Positions 1 to 10,966 of a stretch of 43,660 nt of DNA are shown here, piece by piece. The position numbers and the translations under genes were made by a program. The stretch lies in NCBI GenBank assembly GCA_012797845.1, contig JAAZOH010000019.1, forward strand, positions 1 to 43,660. The letters run 5' to 3'. This stretch comes from Candidatus Beckwithbacteria bacterium (GTDB lineage: Bacteria; Patescibacteriota; Microgenomatia; UBA1400; UBA1449). Position 1 is the stretch's first letter. Each line of letters starts with the position of its first letter. The notes under the pieces were generated by a model, which saw nothing but the letters and a program-made list of their open reading frames with translations, was not told the origin of the DNA and ran no database searches.

Positions 1-53
1 GTTAAAACTACCATTAAAACCACTTGGCCTTGGTTTTTGAGATTTTGTTTCAT
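1..53 (-). CDS. PilX-like pilus protein, 5' end only (runs off the window)
   Basis: An ATG at 53-51 overlaps the stop of the preceding pseudopilin gene (TAATG), a typical sign of translational coupling. The readable start is MKQNLKNQGQVVLMVVL, a short polar stretch followed by a hydrophobic segment that lacks the GFTLxE processing site. This resembles the N-terminus of PilX-type minor pilus proteins, which often sit at the end of minor-pilin clusters. Only 17 residues are visible, so the family is inferred mainly from position and the hydrophobic start. Confidence 0.45.
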   Translation of the reverse strand, partial: MKQNLKNQGQVVLMVVL

Positions 54-595
54 TATTGATAGTTTCTCAAAACCACACTAGTAGAAAAAGTATCTTTTTC
101 TCCAGTAGGAGCAGTGAGATCAAAACTAAAATCAACCGTATAACGGTCTATACTACTTTTATAGCACGAAATGGAACAATTAGACAATGTGAAGTCAAAA
201 TTGGGATTAACAAGTGTAGTCATATTAGCAGGGGTTGTAAGCTCTATATTGGTATTATCTGTATCACCATCATTAACAATATCCTGTTCATCACATTCCA
301 GCACATATGCTTCTCGCTCTTTATTTTCATTTAAAATTGAAAAGGTAAGAGATGTGCCAGAAACCACTGGATCACCGCAGGCACTATCTGGAGTAATTTG
401 ACTTGCTACCTGCAATTTTCGCTGCACAATAGAGATCGCATTCCCACCTTCTTTTTTAAGATTCGTAATTGTCTTGGCTTTAGCATTATTGCGTACTATC
501 GAGGCCAAAACATTAACTGTGGCTCCCATAATCAGTGCAAAGGTAGCAATTACTACCAGCATTTCCACCAAAGTAAAACCTGAGTTTTTGTTCAT
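53..595 (-). CDS. Pseudopilin / minor type IV pilin (GFTLVE class)
   Basis: The 180-residue protein has a type III signal peptide: a short basic leader (MNKNS), the prepilin peptidase motif GFTLVEM and about 20 hydrophobic residues. The rest is probably a periplasmic or extracellular globular domain with several cysteines. By family knowledge, PilD would cut after the Gly and the mature protein would enter the inner membrane and the pilus. It lies among other pseudopilins and ends with a stop overlapping the next ATG. It is probably a minor (priming or adhesive) pilin, but the C-terminal part has no family I recognise. Confidence 0.85.
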   Translation of the reverse strand: MNKNSGFTLVEMLVVIATFALIMGATVNVLASIVRNNAKAKTITNLKKEGGNAISIVQRKLQVASQITPDSACGDPVVSGTSLTFSILNENKEREAYVLECDEQDIVNDGDTDNTNIELTTPANMTTLVNPNFDFTLSNCSISCYKSSIDRYTVDFSFDLTAPTGEKDTFSTSVVLRNYQ

Positions 596-598
596 AAA

Positions 599-991
599 CT
601 ACCATTTAGTAATAAAAGTTGTTTCTTTAACTTCATGAGAGCCCTTGACATCGTCCCACATAACTGTAACTACAACTTCATATTTTTCATTATCGCTCGG
701 ATCTACATTAACAGCCCTATCAATAGTAAAATCTATTTTATTTTCTGTGCTTGCATAATTGTTATTACCAATTGATGTTGTAAATTGTTCCCAAGTTTGA
801 GTATTTTTCATTTTTCGAACTAATTCAATTTCTTTTTTAGCCAAATATGTGGCACTTTGTCTGTTTTGGGCTAAATCAGACATTTGGACTGATTTGGTTG
901 ACATTAAAGCCAAAGTAATAAACACCATAGTAATTACAGTAATAGCAATCAAAAGTTCGATAATGGTTTGACCACGCTGTTTATTTACCAT
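599..991 (-). CDS. Pseudopilin with GQTIIE processing motif
   Basis: I start this 130-residue protein at the ATG at 991. The longer frame from 1024 would add 11 residues before the basic leader MVNKQRG and overlap the upstream gene much further. The signal is MVNKQRGQTIIELLIAITVI: the cut would come after Gly, Glu+5 is present, and Gln-Thr replaces the usual Phe-Thr. The gene overlaps the preceding pseudopilin gene by 11 bases, so translation is probably coupled. Its likely role is as a minor pilin of the PilV/GspI type, inferred from position and small size. Confidence 0.8.
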   Translation of the reverse strand: MVNKQRGQTIIELLIAITVITMVFITLALMSTKSVQMSDLAQNRQSATYLAKKEIELVRKMKNTQTWEQFTTSIGNNNYASTENKIDFTIDRAVNVDPSDNEKYEVVVTVMWDDVKGSHEVKETTFITKW

Positions 992-1487
992 CTTCTCTAA
1001 TATCTCCGAATTGAGTAATTTCAACTACTCTTGCCCCAGAGCTATTTTCGATAGAAAAAGTAAAACTAGTCCCTGAAGTTAATTCTCTAGTTACTGATTC
1101 AAATTCGACTGTCGTACCAGATATAGCTTTAAAAATTGTTCCTTTACTTAAAGTTCCGGTTTTTGTTGTAGGACTACTAGTGATAGTTGGTGGAGTTTTT
1201 CCATCCGAACAAATTGCATTGATTTGGTAACCACCCGTACCATCAACGAAAGAAAAGATATAACTTACTAAAACTTCATCCGCAGTACAAATGTCTTTTT
1301 TGCCTAAAAATGCATTTTGCTGCGCTTCAGTTAAAGCAATCAAAGCATCTTTATATGATTTTTTGAGATTTTGGTCTTCCTGGATCCGACCATACGCCAT
1401 CATACCAACCCCCATCATCAGTCCCATAATGGTCATCACTACAAGTAATTCGATCAGGGTAAAACCTTGAGAATTGGACAGTTTCAT
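981..1487 (-). CDS. Pseudopilin (GspH-like)
   Basis: This 168-residue protein starts MKLSNSQ and is followed by GFTLIELLVVMTIMGLMMG, a textbook prepilin cleavage site and N-terminal helix. The remaining ~130 residues are Thr/Ser/Gly-rich, as in the beta-sheet domain of GspH/FimT minor pilins. It follows another pilin gene by 14 bases and overlaps the next by 11, so it belongs to one minor-pilin operon. The exact minor-pilin class is an inference. Confidence 0.85.
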   Translation of the reverse strand: MKLSNSQGFTLIELLVVMTIMGLMMGVGMMAYGRIQEDQNLKKSYKDALIALTEAQQNAFLGKKDICTADEVLVSYIFSFVDGTGGYQINAICSDGKTPPTITSSPTTKTGTLSKGTIFKAISGTTVEFESVTRELTSGTSFTFSIENSSGARVVEITQFGDIREDGK

Positions 1488-1501
1488 AGTAAAAGAAGTT
1501 T

Positions 1502-1915
1502 CTAAGGATTATGAATACAATATGCATTACCTTCTGTACAACTCAAAGATCCACAATCTCCCAAAGCATCTTCTTGTTCTAAGCAAGTAAGTAGGGTATA
1601 ACGAAATGTATCATCTTGATTATAACCATAATCAGTTCTTTCAGTTGGATCACAAGGAATTTGCTCCATGTAGGTCGTTGTGCCACTTGCTAAAGGATCT
1701 CCACAATCTGGCAAACTCACCGGGTATTCTCCTTCATCAGCCCGGTACAATTCCAAAGCTCCTCTGATTTGCTCTAGATCAGCTTTACGTCTGGAATCAC
1801 GGGATTTTTTAGAAACAGTTTTATAGCTGCTCATGCCCACTGCCGATAAAATAGCGATGATAGTAATTACTACCATCAGCTCTATTAAAGTAAAACCTCG
1901 TTTGTTTGTTTTCAT
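1502..1915 (-). CDS. Type IV pilin-like protein (GspG-like), cysteine-rich
   Basis: Translation is taken from the ATG at 1915 (MKTNKRGFTLIELM...), because the basic leader then has normal length; an upstream ATG at 1945 would add ten residues. The 137-residue product has the motif RGFTLIE and a DSRRKADLEQIRGALELYRADEGEYP segment, typical of GspG/PilA pilins, in which the helix leads into the loop before the beta sheet. The last ~70 residues contain six cysteines, enough for three disulfides. The family is well supported; major versus minor pilin cannot be decided from sequence. Confidence 0.85.
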   Translation of the reverse strand: MKTNKRGFTLIELMVVITIIAILSAVGMSSYKTVSKKSRDSRRKADLEQIRGALELYRADEGEYPVSLPDCGDPLASGTTTYMEQIPCDPTERTDYGYNQDDTFRYTLLTCLEQEDALGDCGSLSCTEGNAYCIHNP

Positions 1916-1923
1916 ACGGTGAT

Positions 1924-2346
1924 TTATTGTAAATTTACTACACAAAACATATCCCCACTATTATCATCCAAGAAACCAGTTGCGCTGTCACCACCATAAT
2001 TACCACCACCTGCTTTTAAGCTTCCACACAATAAATAATCTCCACCATTGTAAACATAAGTATAGTCACTATCATTAAATTCTTTTTTAGGAACACCTGA
2101 TGGAAAATAATCTGCTGTATCCAACTCTGTTATTAATTCGGCTGTTGATGCTGGATAGGAATTATTTACTGAATAATAGGTTTCTAAAGCTTTTTGAATC
2201 TCTTTAATTTCAGAAATGGTCTTTCCATCACTACCTCGATCTAAAGATTTGCGAAATGAACTCATTCCCACCATAGCTAAAATTGATAAAATGGTAATTA
2301 CTACTAATAACTCAATTAAGGTAAAACCTTTTTTAGATGCCAACAT
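1924..2346 (-). CDS. Type IV pilin-like protein (GspG-like)
   Basis: The start at 2346 (MLASKKGFTLIELL) gives a standard short leader; the frame is open to 2412 but that extension lies inside pilD. The 140-residue protein has the prepilin motif KGFTLIE, a hydrophobic helix and the pattern KEIQKALETYYSVNNSYP seen in GspG-type pilins. It overlaps the end of pilD by 14 bases, so the two are probably translated in sequence. The C-terminus has two cysteines. It is probably a structural or minor pilin of the same pilus. Confidence 0.85.
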   Translation of the reverse strand: MLASKKGFTLIELLVVITILSILAMVGMSSFRKSLDRGSDGKTISEIKEIQKALETYYSVNNSYPASTAELITELDTADYFPSGVPKKEFNDSDYTYVYNGGDYLLCGSLKAGGGNYGGDSATGFLDDNSGDMFCVVNLQ

Positions 2347-3145
2347 AAGATAGCCATATATACTCACCAAATAGTTTGGCAAGCAACATGCCTCCAAGTA
2401 AAAATGGGCCAAAAGGGATTGCTGATTTCATGTTTTTTTTGCCCATTGCAATCAGTATGACACCCATGATTGCTCCGGTCAAGAAAGCAATAAACATAGC
2501 TACTAAGACCCATTGCCACCAACCTAAAACCACTCCAATAAAAAAAGCTAGTTTTACATCTCCAAAACCAATTCCTTTTCCCTGAGTAATCAGATATAAA
2601 AATAGAAAAAAGCCCATTAAACCTAATCCTGATAGTAAAAATTCCCAACGACCAGTAATAAAAAGCCGGCCAACTGCCACAATTGTACCGCTAATAATTA
2701 GAGAGTCAGGTAAAATTCCCAATCGTATATCAATAATTGCTAAAGCCAAACTGATTGAGAAAATAAAGAGCCAAAACCCTAAAACCACAAAGCTAAAAAA
2801 GCCTTCCATCTGCTGAAAAAAGGCAAAACGTCCCAGTAGCCAATAAACCCAAACAAACTCCAAGCCAACTACCAACTCAACTAAGGGATAGCTTGAAGAA
2901 ATATGTTGTTTACAAAACCGGCATTTGCCTTTAAGTAGCAAATAAGAGAGTAGGGGAATGTTGTCATACCACTTGATTTCTTTTTTGCATTTTGGGCAAC
3001 ACGACCGGCCAATGGCCCATTCTGGTATCCAAGCTTTTAATCCTGTTTTTTTACCTTTGCTTTCATGAGTTTCCCGATAAACTACTACATTTAAAAAGCT
3101 TCCAATGATTAATCCAAAAATAAAAAGTAGTAAGTAAACCAACAT
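2333..3145 (-). CDS. pilD: Prepilin peptidase / N-methyltransferase (PilD)
   Basis: This 270-residue polytopic membrane protein begins with a hydrophobic segment and LIIGSFLNVVVYR, the conserved start of the family. A cytoplasmic loop carries two CxxC pairs (CPKC and CRFC), the zinc-binding domain of bifunctional PilD enzymes. The catalytic aspartates of this aspartic protease family are visible in IIDIRLGILPD and in GIGFGDVKL (GxGD). It processes and N-methylates the pilins encoded around it. The length matches full PilD rather than the short peptidase-only form. It lies downstream of the main pilin, separated by a terminator. Confidence 0.95.
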   Translation of the reverse strand: MLVYLLLFIFGLIIGSFLNVVVYRETHESKGKKTGLKAWIPEWAIGRSCCPKCKKEIKWYDNIPLLSYLLLKGKCRFCKQHISSSYPLVELVVGLEFVWVYWLLGRFAFFQQMEGFFSFVVLGFWLFIFSISLALAIIDIRLGILPDSLIISGTIVAVGRLFITGRWEFLLSGLGLMGFFLFLYLITQGKGIGFGDVKLAFFIGVVLGWWQWVLVAMFIAFLTGAIMGVILIAMGKKNMKSAIPFGPFLLGGMLLAKLFGEYIWLSYVGI

Positions 3146-3215
3146 AAAATATAAAATTTCTTAATAAACTTAAAATCTCTAGTATTTAGATTAACAGAAA
3201 ATCAGAGTTTCGCCA

Positions 3216-3243
3216 ACAAAAAACCCAGCCGAAGCTGGGTTTT
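3216..3243 (-). terminator. Intrinsic terminator after the main pilin gene
   Basis: The stem ACCCAGC (3223-3229) pairs with GCTGGGT (3234-3240) across the loop CGAA. On the minus strand a run of T follows (complement of 3218-3222). It lies between the pilin at 3267-3875 and pilD. It probably makes the main pilin the most abundant message and lets only part of transcription reach pilD and the minor pilins. The A/T flanks are near symmetric, so it could also stop plus-strand transcripts. Confidence 0.8.
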
Positions 3244-3266
3244 ATTTTAATTTGATTCTTTCAAAA

Positions 3267-3875
3267 CTAATCTGTTTGAGCACAAAGCATACATTTAACA
3301 CCACTATCTCCAGTAATACTCCATTCTGCAGAACTAGCAGTACAGTTAGTACCAGCTGTAGGATTCGTTAAAGCAGTACAAATACCAGTACCATTATCAC
3401 AGCCGGTCATTGTTTTATAGTCAAAACCATTATATTGAACACCAGCTGCTGTGAAGCCAGCTCGTGCTGATTTTGATGCTGGTAAATAACATCCCCAAAA
3501 GCCACTACTTCCATCATAAGCTCCAATATATAAATCACTGGCAGGAACTTTATTAGATATACTAGTTTTTAATTCTCCTGCTGTTACTAAATTAGCAACA
3601 TAGCCAGTAGTAGTCACATCAGTAGTATCATGACGATACATATTGGTAACAGCAGTTCCAGCTGCTCCCCATGGATATTGTTCTGTTGTTAATTCATTTC
3701 TCTGTACAGCATTTATAACATCAGCAACGGTTTGTTGATATCCGCTATCTTTGGCTTTATTCATCTGTTCAATAGGATTAATAGCCGCCAATACTGCCAC
3801 AGCCAAAATACCAATGATAGTGATAACGATTAATAACTCAACTAGAGTAAAACCTCGGGAAGACTTGTATTTCAT
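3267..3875 (-). CDS. Type IV pilin, probable main structural subunit
   Basis: This 202-residue protein has the leader MKYKSSR, the processing motif GFTLVELL and a long hydrophobic helix ending AAINPIEQMNKAKDSG, a signature of PilA/GspG-like pilins in Gram-positive and CPR bacteria. The surface domain is rich in Gly, Ala and Thr and has six cysteines, including a C-terminal CMLC. It follows pilC directly and is itself followed by a terminator, the arrangement expected for a highly expressed subunit. That it is the major pilin is an inference from this position. Confidence 0.85.
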   Translation of the reverse strand: MKYKSSRGFTLVELLIVITIIGILAVAVLAAINPIEQMNKAKDSGYQQTVADVINAVQRNELTTEQYPWGAAGTAVTNMYRHDTTDVTTTGYVANLVTAGELKTSISNKVPASDLYIGAYDGSSGFWGCYLPASKSARAGFTAAGVQYNGFDYKTMTGCDNGTGICTALTNPTAGTNCTASSAEWSITGDSGVKCMLCAQTD

Positions 3876-3943
3876 ATACTTTTAAACCATTAGGCTTATT
3901 ATTCCTAAAATGGCAAGAACTTATTACTACTATAGTGCCTCAA

Positions 3944-5146
3944 TTAAAACTGTGATGTCAAGTTGTAAATTGGCACAATAATCGAAATAACCATTACTCC
4001 CACTCCAATTCCAAGTATTACAATCATAGCCGGTTCAATAGCGCTGGTTAAAGCTTTCAAAGCCAAAAGCGAATCTTTTTCATACTGTGAAGCAATCCGG
4101 TCCAGCATTTCATCTAGTCGGCCGGTTTCTTCACCGACTGACATCATTTGAATTACTGCGTCAGGGAAAAAAGCTTCTCTGGCAAAGCTACTTGATAAGG
4201 TCATGCCTTTTTCAACTGTAGTTGTGGCTTTTTCAATACCGTTCCGATAGACCGAGTTACTGGAAATTTGACTCACCACCCCTAAAGAATCAACAATTGA
4301 TACTCCGGATTTAATTAGTAGCGCTAAAGTACTAATTACTGTGGTAGAAATAACTTTGTCCAACAATTCCCCAATATACGGAATTTTTAAAGTAACTTGA
4401 TCAAATTGTTTTTTACCTTCAGGACTCTTCAGCCACCAAACTGCTCCAGCCACCAAACTAGCAATAATAATCAAAAAGAAGTACCACTTAACTCTAATAA
4501 ATTCAGAAACTCCCAATACAATAGAAGTCATAATAGGTAGATCAGCATCAAACTCTTCATACAAAGAACTCATTTTAGGCATCACAAAAAAGACCATAAT
4601 AATTCCCACCCCAATCATAGCTAGTGTCACAATAGCCGGATACATCATGGAAGATTTCACTTTTGACGTAAATTCCCGTTGATTTTCCATGCTTTCAGCC
4701 AGTCTGGTTAAAACCTCACCCAAGACTCCTGCCATTTCTCCAGCTTTAACAAGCGATAAGTAGAGTGGGGTAAAAACTTCGGGGTGAGACTGCATAGATT
4801 TATACAGTGTTTGCCCACCTTCAATCCCTGCGCTGACATCTGAAATAACTTTAGACATAGCTGGCTTAGTTTTTTTCTGTAAAAGTTGCAGCGCACTTGT
4901 CATTGGCAAACCGGCATCAATCATCGAGGCAAATTGACGAGTAAAATGAATAATATCGGTTTGGCTCACATGAGAAAGGCGCATGCTCAGCTGATATTGC
5001 ATTTTGCTTTCCTGATCTTCAAGACTGGTAATAAGTAGGCGTTTACCACGCAAAATATCGACAGCTTGCTGTTTAGTTCTGGCTTCAACTACTCCCTGAA
5101 GCCGTTCGCCATCTTCTTTAACTGCCTGATATAAAAATACTTTCAT
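3944..5146 (-). CDS. pilC: Type IV pilus inner-membrane platform protein PilC
   Basis: This 400-residue protein has two repeated GspF/PilC domains: a cytoplasmic FTRQFASMIDAGLPMTSALQLL motif near residue 90, membrane helices around residues 165-190 and 215-240, and a second copy near residue 265 (ISTLALLIKSGVSIVDSL) with an Asp-Glu-Met-Leu-Asp segment and a final helix. It anchors the PilB and PilT motors in the membrane. The gene starts two bases after the pilT stop, so the two are co-transcribed. Confidence 0.95.
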   Translation of the reverse strand: MKVFLYQAVKEDGERLQGVVEARTKQQAVDILRGKRLLITSLEDQESKMQYQLSMRLSHVSQTDIIHFTRQFASMIDAGLPMTSALQLLQKKTKPAMSKVISDVSAGIEGGQTLYKSMQSHPEVFTPLYLSLVKAGEMAGVLGEVLTRLAESMENQREFTSKVKSSMMYPAIVTLAMIGVGIIMVFFVMPKMSSLYEEFDADLPIMTSIVLGVSEFIRVKWYFFLIIIASLVAGAVWWLKSPEGKKQFDQVTLKIPYIGELLDKVISTTVISTLALLIKSGVSIVDSLGVVSQISSNSVYRNGIEKATTTVEKGMTLSSSFAREAFFPDAVIQMMSVGEETGRLDEMLDRIASQYEKDSLLALKALTSAIEPAMIVILGIGVGVMVISIIVPIYNLTSQF

Positions 5147-5148
5147 AA

Positions 5149-6219
5149 TTATTTTTCACTGTCACCTTTTAGGTGCCGCATTAGTTCTTGTGGTCGCAAA
5201 CTCCACTGTTTCGCAACTTGAATATCTAACTTACCCCGACCAATTAAGTCAGCCATATAGCCTTCGAGGGGAATCATACCTGACTCTTGTGAAGTTTGAA
5301 TAATATTGTCGATTAAGTGAGTTTTGCCCTCACGGATATTAGTTTTTACTGCTGTAGTTCCCAGTAAAACTTCTACTACCGGAATACGTCCACCAGTTAA
5401 TGCTGGTAAAAGTCGTTGTGAAACCACTGCTTCCAATGTATTAGCCAGTTGCATTCTAATTTGGTTTTGTTGGTGAGCGGGAAAGACATCAACAATACGG
5501 TCAATTGTTTGTGAAGCCGAGTTAGTATGCAGCGTCGCAAAAACCAAATGGCCTGTTTCAGCAATAGTTAAAGCCGAAGCAATAGTTTCATAGTCCCGCA
5601 TTTCCCCAATTAAAACTACATCTGGATCTTCCCGAAGCACGCTGCGCAAGGCAATTTTCCAAGAGTGCGTATCTTGCCCAAGTTCACGTTGAGAAATAAT
5701 TGATTTTTTATTGCTATACATATACTCAATTGGGTCCTCGATAGTCACAATATGATCGGCTCTGGTCGAATTGATTTCATTGATCATAGCTGCCAATGTT
5801 GAGGATTTACCATGGCCAGTCGGGCCAGTCACCAAAATCATGCCTGATTTTAGAGAGGTTAAGTTGTGAAAAATATTAGGCAATTGCAACTCATCAAAAC
5901 TACGAATTTTGGTAGGAATTAAACGCAGTGCCGCAGCAAAACTATTACGCTGAACATAGGCATTGACCCTAAAACGTGCTAGGTCACCTAAGCTTATGGA
6001 AAAGTCAATTTCTTTATTTTGTTTTAAAAATTCTTTTTGAACTTCGGTCAACATTGAAGAAACTAGGGTTTTCAAAAGTTCAGGCGTGAGTGTTGGCGCA
6101 TCCTCAATAGCTCGTAACTCTCCATCAATTCGCAACATGGGCTTAGAATCATTGATTAAATGAAGATCAGAAGCGTTTTTTTGGACAGTAAGCTGGAGAA
6201 GTTCTCGTATAGTTTGCAT
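5149..6219 (-). CDS. pilT: Pilus retraction ATPase PilT
   Basis: This 356-residue secretion ATPase has Walker A GPTGHGKS at residues 132-139, the Asp box around IEDPIEY, a Walker B region GEMRD at 205-209 and the His box ATLHTNSA. It lacks the zinc CxxC pairs and the long N-terminal domain of PilB, and the N-terminus (LLQLTVQKNASDLHL) is that of PilT. It should power retraction, and thus twitching or DNA uptake. The His in place of the usual Ser within the Walker A loop is a mild variation. It lies between pilB and pilC. Confidence 0.95.
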   Translation of the reverse strand: MQTIRELLQLTVQKNASDLHLINDSKPMLRIDGELRAIEDAPTLTPELLKTLVSSMLTEVQKEFLKQNKEIDFSISLGDLARFRVNAYVQRNSFAAALRLIPTKIRSFDELQLPNIFHNLTSLKSGMILVTGPTGHGKSSTLAAMINEINSTRADHIVTIEDPIEYMYSNKKSIISQRELGQDTHSWKIALRSVLREDPDVVLIGEMRDYETIASALTIAETGHLVFATLHTNSASQTIDRIVDVFPAHQQNQIRMQLANTLEAVVSQRLLPALTGGRIPVVEVLLGTTAVKTNIREGKTHLIDNIIQTSQESGMIPLEGYMADLIGRGKLDIQVAKQWSLRPQELMRHLKGDSEK

Positions 6220-6254
6220 AGATAAATAAATATAATTTAATAATACGGTTTATT

Positions 6255-7964
6255 TTAGGTTTGTGCTACTCGCATTACTTCTTCTAGAGTAGTAACACCT
6301 TCTATAGCTTTTAGATAGCCGTCGATTTCCATGGTAATCATGCCATTTTCAATAGCAGCTTTTTCAATTTCTGAAGTTGGTTTATGAGCAATTGTTAAGG
6401 CGCTAATCTTTTCAGTTACCTGCAAGACCTCATAAATTCCGATTCTTCCTGCATAGCCAGTATCATTACAAGCTTGACAACGTCTTCCTCTGTATAATTT
6501 AAAATCCGGAGTATCATAACGATCAAAAAGTGGTCCTAATTTTTTACGCAGTCCATCTATAACTTCCTTGGGTGGACTATATGCTTCTTTACAACTTGGG
6601 CAAATTTTTCGCACCACCCGTTGACCAGCAATACAATTGACTGCTGAAGCCAATAGGAAAGGTTCTACTTCCATGTCAATTAAACGAGGCAAGGCTCCAG
6701 CAGCTGAATTGGTATGCAGCGTAGAAAAGACTAGGTGACCCGTAAGAGAAGCTTGAATTGCTAGCTCAGCTGTTTCGGTGTCCCTGATTTCGCCGACCAT
6801 CACAATATTGGGGTCTTGTCGCAAAATAGACCGTAATCCCGAAGCAAAAGTCAGACCAGCTACTGGGTTAATTTGAACCTGATTGATACCTGGCATCTCA
6901 TACTCAATTGGATCTTCCAAGGTAATAATATTGACTTTGGGCGTATTAATTTTATAAAGAGCCGAGTAGAGTGTAGTCGTTTTTCCTGAACCAGTTGGAC
7001 CAGTAACCAAGATAACTCCATGAGGAATTTGAATAGCTTCTTGAAAATTCTTTAAAGCCCGACCACGTAAACCCAAATCTGGTAAATCAGGCACATTACC
7101 GCCTTTTTTCAAAAGCCGCATTACGATTTTTTCTCCATGAGCTGTTGGTAGGGATGATACCCGCAAATCAACTTCTTGATCATCGCTGCGAAAAGAAAAA
7201 CGGCCATCCTGAGGGATTCGTTTTTCGTCAATTTTCATTCTGGCTAAAATCTTGATCCGAGAGATGACGGCATCATGCACATTTTTAGGCAGTACTAATT
7301 TTTCGTGCAAAATCCCATCCAACCGATATCGCACTCTGGTTTTATCTTCCATCGGCTCAATATGAATATCCGAAGCTTGAGATTTCATAGCAAAGCTTAA
7401 AAGAGTAGTTACAATCTTGGCAATTGGTGCCTCCTGAATAACATCCTTAATTGTATTTTCATCAACTACCCGAGTATTACTTTGAGCAGCTTCTTTGACA
7501 GCTGCATCAATTTGAGAAGATAATCCTTGGGAATAACGTTCGCTAATTACTTGTTTAATATCCTTAGCTACTCCAAAAGCCGGCGCTACTTTACATTGCG
7601 ACTTACGCTCTAAAAAGTCTATTGCTGTCACGTCCAGTGGATTTTCCATAACCACTTCTAGTTTTTTTTCAGCTGGATCAAAAGAGTAGGGGAAGACTAT
7701 AAAACGCTGAGCCACACTTTGGGGTACCAAAGTCATAGCCTGAGGATTACTCCCGATTTGGGTAATGTCAATAAAAGGGATATTGTTAATAGCTGCCTTA
7801 GCTTCGACTAATTCTTTCTCAGAAGCTAAATTGCGGTCACGAATGATTTCTTCCTGATCTTTGCCAGTATTAACTTCTTCGGTTTTGATAAAATCGTAGT
7901 TGGTTTGAGTTAGAACTTGCTTAGCAAGTAAGATATCAGCTAGGGTTTTATTACTAGTATCCAT
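6255..7964 (-). CDS. pilB: Pilus assembly ATPase PilB
   Basis: This 569-residue protein has an N-terminal GspE/MshEN domain (residues ~1-150), the motif QASDIHIEP near 196-204, Walker A GPTGSGKTT at 322-330, the Asp box LEDPIEYEM, Walker B GEIRD at 391-395 and the His box STLHTNSA. Two CxxC pairs (455-458 and 496-499) form the zinc site typical of extension ATPases. It is the first gene of the minus-strand pilus operon. No Shine-Dalgarno is obvious before its ATG. No pilM, N, O or secretin gene is present in this window. Confidence 0.95.
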   Translation of the reverse strand: MDTSNKTLADILLAKQVLTQTNYDFIKTEEVNTGKDQEEIIRDRNLASEKELVEAKAAINNIPFIDITQIGSNPQAMTLVPQSVAQRFIVFPYSFDPAEKKLEVVMENPLDVTAIDFLERKSQCKVAPAFGVAKDIKQVISERYSQGLSSQIDAAVKEAAQSNTRVVDENTIKDVIQEAPIAKIVTTLLSFAMKSQASDIHIEPMEDKTRVRYRLDGILHEKLVLPKNVHDAVISRIKILARMKIDEKRIPQDGRFSFRSDDQEVDLRVSSLPTAHGEKIVMRLLKKGGNVPDLPDLGLRGRALKNFQEAIQIPHGVILVTGPTGSGKTTTLYSALYKINTPKVNIITLEDPIEYEMPGINQVQINPVAGLTFASGLRSILRQDPNIVMVGEIRDTETAELAIQASLTGHLVFSTLHTNSAAGALPRLIDMEVEPFLLASAVNCIAGQRVVRKICPSCKEAYSPPKEVIDGLRKKLGPLFDRYDTPDFKLYRGRRCQACNDTGYAGRIGIYEVLQVTEKISALTIAHKPTSEIEKAAIENGMITMEIDGYLKAIEGVTTLEEVMRVAQT

Positions 7965-8048
7965 GGGCAGAATAGTTTTTTCATCAACAAACCACCATCA
8001 GAAGTGGTCTATCTTAAAATCATTATCCTTTTAAATGAATGTCTCGTC

Positions 8049-8077
8049 AACATGTTTTCTACATGTTGTGGCATAAT
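8049..8077 (+). promoter_or_regulatory. Inverted repeat next to a -10 box, between pilB and holB
   Basis: AACATGT (8049-8055) and ACATGTT (8061-8067) form a perfect 7-bp inverted repeat with spacer TTTCT. Five bases downstream is CATAAT (8072-8077), a fair -10 box, and the holB ATG is at 8090. The repeat occupies the place of the -35/spacer, where a dimeric regulator could bind, and lies in the divergent pilB/holB region. Both promoter and operator are inferred from sequence only. Confidence 0.4.
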
Positions 8078-8089
8078 ACAAAAATAAAT

Positions 8090-8812
8090 ATGCATAGTTA
8101 TCTACTCAGTGGCTTCCCACTTTCACAAGCTAAAACCAAAATAATTGCATTAGCAGGTATTGCTATCACTCCAGATCAGCTAGAAACCCATCCTGACATT
8201 ACCTGGGTTAAACCCGAAATCAATACTAAAACCACTACTCAAAAGGCTTCGATTAAGATTGAAATTATTCGACAATTACCTCAAATAGTCAATAAAAAAC
8301 CATTTGAGCTACCCAAACAGCTATGTATTATTGACCAAGCCCAAACTATGACTACAGCTTCTCAAAACGCCTTGTTAAAAATTCTGGAAGAACCCGGAGA
8401 AGATACACTATTTTTTTTATTAACCAGTAATCATCAGCAACTGCTTGCAACTATTCAATCTCGTTGCCAGGTTTTAATTGCTGGTAAAACAGGGAAGCAA
8501 GACTTAGATTTTGAAACTATTTGGCAAGAACTTATTAGTCTTCATAAACAAACTATTGGCCAAAGATTAAGTGTTATTAATAACTATAGTAAAGATCGAA
8601 ATTCAGCCCAGCAATGGTTAGCTAGCACTATATATACGCTGCGTTGGCAACTACAACAAAACTCCTCTGACTCACCAATCAATCTTACCGTATTGCTTAA
8701 AAATCTAATTAAGGGTCAGCAAGATATAGCCGGTAATGTGAATATAAAACTGGTTCTAGACCAACTTATGATTGCTTGGGACCAGGAGGAGCTTGACTTG
8801 GAAGGGTTTTAA
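8090..8812 (+). CDS. holB: DNA polymerase III delta-prime subunit (clamp loader), minimal
   Basis: The 240-residue protein is read from the ATG at 8090 (MHSYLLSGF); a frame extension to 8039 would run through the inverted repeat and -10 box. The central part, LCIIDQAQTMTTASQNALLK followed by ILEEPGEDTLFFLLT and LLATIQSRCQVL, matches clamp-loader delta-prime/DnaX proteins: the DEAD-box-like Asp, the LLKxLEEP motif and sensor 1 SRC. No P-loop is visible at the N-terminus and the zinc cysteines are absent, so it probably cannot bind ATP. It is shorter than the usual ~330 residues. It stands alone upstream of gyrB. Confidence 0.8.
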   Translation: MHSYLLSGFPLSQAKTKIIALAGIAITPDQLETHPDITWVKPEINTKTTTQKASIKIEIIRQLPQIVNKKPFELPKQLCIIDQAQTMTTASQNALLKILEEPGEDTLFFLLTSNHQQLLATIQSRCQVLIAGKTGKQDLDFETIWQELISLHKQTIGQRLSVINNYSKDRNSAQQWLASTIYTLRWQLQQNSSDSPINLTVLLKNLIKGQQDIAGNVNIKLVLDQLMIAWDQEELDLEGF

Positions 8813-8840
8813 ATTGTATCCTTCTTGCGTTAGATTTTGA

Positions 8841-10919
<2,079 letters not shown>

Positions 10920-10966
10920 CAAATAAATGTTTTATTGATTGCTCTTTTAAGAATTGCAAAAGCTAA

